Assembly: GCA_014730295.1 (NCBI GenBank) | Contig: WJIN01000228.1 | Coordinates: 1 to 19,789 of the forward strand | Length of the DNA stretch: 19,789 nt | DNA from: Promethearchaeota archaeon | Lineage (GTDB): Archaea; Asgardarchaeota; Lokiarchaeia; Sigynarchaeales; SOKP01 | Direction: 5' to 3' | Part shown: positions 15,290 to 19,789 of the stretch, piece by piece | How the letters are laid out: every line of letters starts with the position of its first letter | Numbering within the stretch: the first letter of the stretch is position 1 | Position numbers and translations under genes: made by a program | The notes under the pieces: model-generated | Told to the model about the DNA's origin: nothing | The model's input: only the letters and a program-made list of their open reading frames with translations | The model's database searches: none

Positions 15290-16108
15290 ATGGTCTTAAC
15301 TAAGCGGATTATACCTTGTCTGGATGTGACTGAAGGAAGAGTCGTAAAAGGCGTGAAATTTGTCAAATTGAAGGATGCGGGAGATGCAGTTGAGCTGGGG
15401 AAATTATATGATAAACAAGGAGCTGATGAACTCGTGTTTTTAGACATCACTGCATCTTCAGACAAGCGAAAGATCTTAAAAAATTTGGTAGAACGCACCG
15501 GAGAGCAAATTTTTATTCCTTTTACAGTCGGAGGAGGTTTACGCACGGTAGATGATATCAAAGAGATTTTGAGAGCGGGTGCTGATAAAGTGTCTCTCAA
15601 TACCGCAGCAGTAGAACATCCTGAAATAATACAAAAAAGTGCCAAAATATTTGGCTCTCAATGTATAGTTACTGCGATTGATGCAAAGAGAGTTTTTATA
15701 GATTCTCCTCAACAAGCTAAGGACAAAAGTGTAATTAAAACTCAAAATGGTAGATATTGCTGGTGGGAAGTATATATACATGGTGGGAGAACTCCCACCG
15801 GGAAGGATGCCGTTAAATGGGGCAGAGAAGCACAAAATCTTGGTGCGGGGGAAATCTTATTGACTAGTATGGACAAAGATGGAACTTATGATGGATATGA
15901 TTTGGAGCTTACTAAAATCTTTAGCGAAAGTTTAGAAATTCCGATTATTGCGTCGGGTGGGGCTGGAAAACCCCAGCACATTGCCGAGGCATTTATTCAA
16001 GGCAAGGCAGATGCTGCACTCGCAGCGTCTATCTTTCACTATGATGAATATTCAATTGAGAAAGTGAAAAAAGTCTGTAAAAGTAAAGGAATCCCAGTGA
16101 GGTTATAA
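15290..16108 (+). CDS. hisF: Imidazole glycerol phosphate synthase cyclase subunit HisF, canonical copy
   Basis: HisF takes ammonia from HisH and converts PRFAR into imidazole glycerol phosphate and AICAR in histidine synthesis. The 272 residues keep the catalytic aspartates D12 (IIPCLDV) and D131 (TAIDAKR), the [10 protein letters not shown] loop, LNTAAVE, the HGGR element at 164-167, and the full [13 protein letters not shown] loop (188-199). An insertion around 136-158, with GRYCWWE, is usual for archaeal HisF. hisH starts three bases after the stop, so this is the copy that forms the two-subunit synthase. The enzyme's by-product AICAR feeds purine synthesis, and purF lies next to the pair. 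Confidence 0.96.
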   Translation: MVLTKRIIPCLDVTEGRVVKGVKFVKLKDAGDAVELGKLYDKQGADELVFLDITASSDKRKILKNLVERTGEQIFIPFTVGGGLRTVDDIKEILRAGADKVSLNTAAVEHPEIIQKSAKIFGSQCIVTAIDAKRVFIDSPQQAKDKSVIKTQNGRYCWWEVYIHGGRTPTGKDAVKWGREAQNLGAGEILLTSMDKDGTYDGYDLELTKIFSESLEIPIIASGGAGKPQHIAEAFIQGKADAALAASIFHYDEYSIEKVKKVCKSKGIPVRL

Positions 16109-16111
16109 AAA

Positions 16112-16741
16112 ATGAGTTTTTATATTGCGATAATTGATTATGGGATGGGAAATTTAAAAAGTGTAAGTAAGTTATTAGATTATCTCGAGATTAGCAATGA
16201 GATTACTTCTGACCCAGATTATATTCTCAATGCGGATGGAGTTATATTACCTGGAGTCGGAGCATTTGGGGATGCGATGGATAATCTTAGAAATAAGGGA
16301 TTAGTCTCGACACTTAATGAGATTGTAAGAGGAGGAAAACCATTATTTGGTATATGTTTGGGTCTCCAATTATTATTTTCAAGGAGTTATGAGATGGGGC
16401 AATTTTCAGGATTAGGTTATATTCCAGGAGAGGTCATACATTTTGATAAATCAAAGGTGGGAAAAGTTCCTCAGATCGGATGGAATAGTGTAAATTTCAA
16501 AAAAAAGGACCACTATTTAATTGAAGATATTCCAGACAATTCTTATTTCTATTTTGTGCATAGTTTTTACTGTGTTCCAGAAAATGATGGCGCTATTTTA
16601 GGACAAACGCAATATGGTGAGATTACCTTTTGTTCAATTGCGAGCGAAGGGAATATTGTGGCGACACAGTTCCATCCAGAAAAGTCTAGCTCGCTGGGTA
16701 TTACAATGTATAAAAATTTTGTGGAATTTTGCAGAAAATAA
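16112..16741 (+). CDS. hisH: Imidazole glycerol phosphate synthase glutaminase subunit HisH
   Basis: HisH splits glutamine and channels the ammonia through the HisF barrel. This 209-residue class I glutamine amidotransferase has the expected length and the full triad: C82 (FGICLGLQ), H188 and E190 (QFHPEKSS). The oxyanion-loop region reads PGVGAFGDAM (48-57), and IDYGMGNL marks the N-terminus. A GAGGT ribosome site (16099-16103) lies eight bases upstream of the ATG, and only three bases separate it from hisF. The gene ends 26 bases before the stop of the convergent purF. No other histidine genes are in the window, so the pathway is scattered or continues elsewhere. Confidence 0.96.
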   Translation: MSFYIAIIDYGMGNLKSVSKLLDYLEISNEITSDPDYILNADGVILPGVGAFGDAMDNLRNKGLVSTLNEIVRGGKPLFGICLGLQLLFSRSYEMGQFSGLGYIPGEVIHFDKSKVGKVPQIGWNSVNFKKKDHYLIEDIPDNSYFYFVHSFYCVPENDGAILGQTQYGEITFCSIASEGNIVATQFHPEKSSSLGITMYKNFVEFCRK

Positions 16742-16767
16742 GAATATACTTAGGTTTTTTAGAGCGT

Positions 16768-18258
16768 TTAACAACGATTAGCCTTAATGGATTGTTCTAA
16801 TTCTGATATTTTTTCAACAGACTTTAATGGATATTTACCAGTGAGACATGCTTTACATAATTCACTATTTAGTCCAATGGCATCTTTTAGATCTTCCACA
16901 GTTTGGTACGCTAAAGTATCGGCTTCAATAATTTGTCTAATCTTTTCGATATAGTCCTCTTCTCCATATTGCTTGAAACAACTGCCAGCAATCAATTCTT
17001 CTCGAGTGGGAAAGTCAATGCCCATATAACAAGCGCTAATGACGGGAGGACAACTGATTCTCACATTAACAGAGATTGCGCCAGCATTTTTGATTAGGGA
17101 GATTATTTGTTTTGTAGTAGTACCTCTCACTATTGAATCATCAATAAGAATAACATGTTTCCCATCTACCACACTTTTTATTGGATTGAGTTTTTCTTTC
17201 ACCGCAGCCTTCCTTTTTTGCTGACCTGGCATTATGAACGTTCTCCATACATATCGATTTTTCATTAATCCTTCTACATACGGTAAACTTGCTTCTTTTG
17301 CATAGCCCACGGCAGCACTCCTTCCTGAATCGGGTACCGGTACCACTATCGCATTTTCTCGAAATTTCGGATCGTTTAAAAGGGAGTCTCTTTGAGCTAG
17401 CTTCTGCCCCATCCGCAACCTCGCCTCTGCAACGGAAACACCATCGATAATAGAATCTGGACGGGCGAAATACACAAATTCAAACTGACATACTGCAGTT
17501 TTATCAACCTTTAAAACAAGTTCACTATGGATATCCTTTTGATGGCTCAAGTGGACAATCTCACCAGGCTTAACGTCCCTTAAAAAACTGGCTCCTACGG
17601 AGTCTATTGCACAGCTTTCTGATGCTACAAAATAGAGATTTCTGGTCTCGGTCTTTTTTTCTCCAATACAGAGTGGTTTGAACCCCAAAGGATCACGAAT
17701 TGCATAGATATCCCCATTTGAGGTTAATAATACTAAGGAATATGACCCATCCAAAAATTTGGAGGTTAATTTCAATATTTCCGGCCAATTTTCAGTACCA
17801 AGAGAGATGGAAGCAATTAATTGAGCTATTACTTCTGTATCAGTGTTGGTAACGAACACTCTCCCCATATCTTCCATTTTAGCCTTAATTTCATCGTAAT
17901 TTGGGATGGTTCCGTTAAAGGCAAATGAGAATTCAATTTCATTATTTTTAAAGTGATATGGTTGGATGTAATCTTGAGAATTATAGTCTTCTGAACCCGT
18001 CGTGGCATATCGATTATGACCAATTCCCACATTTCCCCAATACTGTGAAAGCCGTTTGTTATTTAGAACTTTTGAAACTAATCCTTTTTGCTTATAGGTA
18101 TAAATTTTACCTCCCGTTTTAAGCACCGAAATACCAGTTGACTCTTGACCGCGATGCTGGAGAGAAATTAGCCCTTTATAGAGATATTTTGCCACTGAGA
18201 ATCCAATATCATCACATGTGACGCCAAAAACAGCACAGCTTTCTCTCGGTTTATTCAT
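16768..18258 (-). CDS. purF: Amidophosphoribosyltransferase PurF
   Basis: PurF makes phosphoribosylamine from PRPP and glutamine, the first step of purine synthesis. The start at ATG 18258 leaves a seven-residue propeptide (MNKPRES) before the catalytic cysteine C8 (CAVFGV), as expected for an enzyme that must be cleaved to free that cysteine. ATG 18288 and TTG 18309 are in the same frame and would lengthen the propeptide. The Ntn glutaminase domain shows SLQHRGQES, GHNRYAT and NGTI. The phosphoribosyltransferase domain has the PRPP loop VILIDDSIVRGTT. Four cysteines at the Bacillus-type [4Fe-4S] ligand positions are visible (C257, C410, and C468/C471 in LCKACLTGKYP), suggesting an oxygen-sensitive Fe-S enzyme. 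It is convergent with hisH and divergent from mobA. Confidence 0.96.
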   Translation of the reverse strand: MNKPRESCAVFGVTCDDIGFSVAKYLYKGLISLQHRGQESTGISVLKTGGKIYTYKQKGLVSKVLNNKRLSQYWGNVGIGHNRYATTGSEDYNSQDYIQPYHFKNNEIEFSFAFNGTIPNYDEIKAKMEDMGRVFVTNTDTEVIAQLIASISLGTENWPEILKLTSKFLDGSYSLVLLTSNGDIYAIRDPLGFKPLCIGEKKTETRNLYFVASESCAIDSVGASFLRDVKPGEIVHLSHQKDIHSELVLKVDKTAVCQFEFVYFARPDSIIDGVSVAEARLRMGQKLAQRDSLLNDPKFRENAIVVPVPDSGRSAAVGYAKEASLPYVEGLMKNRYVWRTFIMPGQQKRKAAVKEKLNPIKSVVDGKHVILIDDSIVRGTTTKQIISLIKNAGAISVNVRISCPPVISACYMGIDFPTREELIAGSCFKQYGEEDYIEKIRQIIEADTLAYQTVEDLKDAIGLNSELCKACLTGKYPLKSVEKISELEQSIKANRC

Positions 18259-18338
18259 ATTGGAGGCGATTCTATGATTTAGACGCATTTTTACAAAAGA
18301 ACAAGACAAAACTTTACTTTCTCTATTTAATTATGATG

Positions 18339-18346
18339 ATTATAAT
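18339..18346 (-). promoter_or_regulatory. ATTATAAT box of purF in the purF-mobA spacer
   Basis: The box predicts minus-strand transcription starting near 18314, giving leaders of about 25 bases to ATG 18288 or 55 to ATG 18258. The same spacer holds an imperfect direct repeat (18352-18372 and 18377-18393, TATTAGTT...TTTAATA) that could be a control site for purF or mobA. Confidence 0.4.
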
Positions 18347-18419
18347 TTTACTATTAGTTTAGTGTTTAATAATTTTTATTAGTTGGTTTAATACTTAATT
18401 AATAACTTGAAGGAATCTC

Positions 18420-19112
18420 GTGATTAAAATAAGCACTGAAAGTAAATATTTGGCATTCGTGATATTGGTCGGAGGTAAAAGCAGAAGATTTGGTGAAGAT
18501 AAAGGGCTATTTAAATTTCAAGATAAACCTCTTATCGATTATCAAATTGAAACCTTGACTAACCTCGATTATAATATTTTTGTCGTCGCTCATACGAGTC
18601 AACAAATGCAAGATTATATTAAAAGAATAAATAATGAAAATATAACGGGATTTATTTTGGATAAATTAAAGGATCCTATAATCGGGAATGTTCGATCTCC
18701 TATGATTGGATTATATTCCGCATTTCAAGAGCTAAAAGAATTATCATATCAAAAAATATTTGCAATCTCATGCGATATGCCTCTTATTCAACCACAAGTA
18801 GTAAGTTTGCTGATAAAAGAGTCATATAATCATGATGCTGTTATCCCCATTTGGAATAATTGGTATGTTGAACCACTTTTTGCTATTTATCCCGTTCAGA
18901 AGGGATTGGAAATAGCAAGAAAAAATATTCTAAAAGAAAAATTCAAACTTACCAATCTAATGGATAAAGATTGGAATATCAACTATATTTCGATAGAAAA
19001 AAAGATACAAGAAATAGATAAAAATCTCTTGTCTTTTATAAATATTAATCGATTAAATGATTTGAATAAAGTAAAAAATATTATATTAACAGAAAAGAAA
19101 AAAAAGAAATGA
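18420..19112 (+). CDS. mobA: Molybdenum cofactor guanylyltransferase MobA
   Basis: MobA transfers GMP from GTP to molybdopterin (or tungstopterin), giving the dinucleotide cofactor used by DMSO-reductase-type enzymes. Within 230 residues the nucleotide-binding start reads LVGGKSRRFGEDKG (about 17-30), followed by FQDKPLIDYQ. AISCDMPLIQP gives the metal-binding aspartate, and NWYVEPLFAIYP is the usual late motif. The start is GTG at 18420, with an AAGGA ribosome site seven bases upstream; no ATG precedes the glycine-rich loop. A lysine-rich tail ends the protein. It diverges from purF and converges on the membrane-protein gene. No molybdo- or tungsto-enzyme is in the window, so its client is elsewhere. 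Other sugar-nucleotide transferases share the fold, but the loop fits MobA best. Confidence 0.88.
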   Translation: MIKISTESKYLAFVILVGGKSRRFGEDKGLFKFQDKPLIDYQIETLTNLDYNIFVVAHTSQQMQDYIKRINNENITGFILDKLKDPIIGNVRSPMIGLYSAFQELKELSYQKIFAISCDMPLIQPQVVSLLIKESYNHDAVIPIWNNWYVEPLFAIYPVQKGLEIARKNILKEKFKLTNLMDKDWNINYISIEKKIQEIDKNLLSFININRLNDLNKVKNIILTEKKKKK

Positions 19113-19124
19113 GATGATTTATGT

Positions 19125-19634
19125 TTAATAATATTCTTCCCTCGGAAGTATACCAGAAACAATCCCAAGAACTCCACCAGCAACTAAAAGATATGTTCCC
19201 AAACCAACGTCGCCTAATTGAACTAAAAAGGGGAAAAGATCCTCAAATTGCTCTCCTAAAAATACAAGTGTAAAAAACAATGTTAAATCCCCGAAAATAT
19301 CAGATGGCCCGTAAAAGACGATTAAATATATAACCCCAATCGTTAATGGAAATAATGAAAAGATAATGATTGCTACTCTACTTTTAATTCCAATTAATTG
19401 GAGCACTCCCGCGGCTAGAAAAATTAAAAATAACACTATCAGCAAATAATAAAGAATTATATTTAGAGAAAGTCCTGTTGCATAAGTTTCTGCATCTATA
19501 AATAATGTATCAAGATCTACAACAAATCCAACTCCAGAACCCACCGCTCCAGTTGTACCCCACATTGCAAAAATCCAAGTCCCGAGTATAGTAAGTAAAC
19601 CAGCGACAATGGCTAAATATTTTCCAGCTCCCAT
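19125..19634 (-). CDS. Small four-helix membrane protein, function unknown
   Basis: I do not recognise this 169-residue protein. Hydrophobic segments at about 6-25, 57-80, 86-108 and 143-163 predict four membrane helices. The loop after helix 1 is glycine-rich and ends in an acidic stretch (VVDLDTLFIDAE, 38-49). The third loop also carries acids (FLGEQFEDLF, 125-134). The tail REEYY is charged. No catalytic motif or cysteine is visible. A TATA-like AAAATATAATC on the minus strand (about 19653-19663) lies 20-30 bases before the ATG, so the message may be leaderless. It converges on mobA with 12 bases between stops, so the two share no operon. Confidence 0.75.
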   Translation of the reverse strand: MGAGKYLAIVAGLLTILGTWIFAMWGTTGAVGSGVGFVVDLDTLFIDAETYATGLSLNIILYYLLIVLFLIFLAAGVLQLIGIKSRVAIIIFSLFPLTIGVIYLIVFYGPSDIFGDLTLFFTLVFLGEQFEDLFPFLVQLGDVGLGTYLLVAGGVLGIVSGILPREEYY

Positions 19635-19724
19635 GATTTTTATACCTTTTTTAAGATTATATTTTTTTTTAGTTACATTTTAATTTTGTAATATAAAAAC
19701 CTTTAGAATATAGATTTTATATAT

Positions 19725-19787
19725 TTAATTACTAAAAAAAAAAAGATTACCTCCTAGTAATTCAAGATCATCTATGAAGGAAGCTAA
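19725..19787 (-). other. Right-edge stretch, possible 3' end of a minus-strand gene
   Basis: On the minus strand an open frame enters from the right edge and stops at 19725 (20 codons, ending in LELLGGNLFFFSN). The last codons fall in an eleven-T run, which could instead be a terminator of an upstream gene. On the plus strand an ATG at 19774 opens MKEAK before the edge. Neither can be judged from so little sequence. Confidence 0.15.
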
Positions 19788-19789
19788 AT

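Noticed and set aside
18259..18309. Upstream TTG/ATG starts for purF.
   Set aside because: ATG 18258 gives a short propeptide before the catalytic cysteine, as in the family. The longer forms remain possible but add unconserved residues.
1..19789. tRNA, rRNA, CRISPR arrays, insertion sequences and attachment sites.
   Set aside because: I read both strands for clover-leaf arms, spaced direct repeats, transposase motifs and terminal inverted repeats, and found none I could support.

Overview
The window is AT-rich with compact archaeal-style gene spacing. It carries an archaeal group 3-type [NiFe] hydrogenase, archaeal-length HisF proteins with the internal insertion typical of archaea, an Fe-S type PurF, and TATA-like boxes just upstream of most transcription units. 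The two paralogous proteins with longin-like C-termini and the orphan multi-pass membrane proteins suggest an Asgard archaeon (Lokiarchaeia-like). That placement is an inference from protein style, not a proven assignment.

Region 1 (1-7340) is a hydrogenase synthesis and maturation block. On the minus strand, in order of transcription, are hypE, hypD, the hydrogenase small subunit (mvhG-like) and the hydrogenase large subunit (mvhA-like, cut by the left edge). hypF runs divergently on the plus strand. HypF makes the thiocarbamate that HypE dehydrates to a thiocyanate, HypD assembles the Fe(CN)2CO group, and the product is delivered to the large subunit encoded in the same block. hypA, hypB, hypC and an mvhD are not visible here. 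The divergent hypE-hypF spacer holds two palindromes and a candidate 39-residue gene.

Region 2 (7341-11264) holds an orphan seven-helix membrane protein. It is followed by a tightly coupled redox pair: a CrtI/retinol-saturase-like flavoprotein overlapping by 8 bases a flavodoxin-reductase-like protein with a C-terminal [2Fe-2S] ferredoxin domain. The pair looks like a two-component NAD(P)H-dependent polyene reductase or desaturase.

Region 3 (11265-14143) holds two tandem paralogues of about 430 residues with no name I can give. They share a nearly invariant central segment, possibly a degenerate restriction-endonuclease-like fold, and a C-terminal longin-like domain.

Region 4 (14144-18258) is the histidine/purine block. 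It contains a divergent hisF copy, a canonical hisF with hisH three bases behind it (the likely working imidazole glycerol phosphate synthase), and a convergent purF. The synthase releases AICAR, a purine intermediate, so the neighbourhood joins histidine and purine synthesis.

Region 5 (18310-19789) holds mobA (molybdenum/tungsten cofactor guanylyltransferase) divergent from purF, a small four-helix membrane protein convergent with mobA, and an unassigned right edge.

The most unusual points are the hydrogenase small subunit with two different ferredoxin-like Fe-S modules in tandem, the longin-like paralogue pair, the non-canonical hisF copy, and the flavoprotein-reductase pair.
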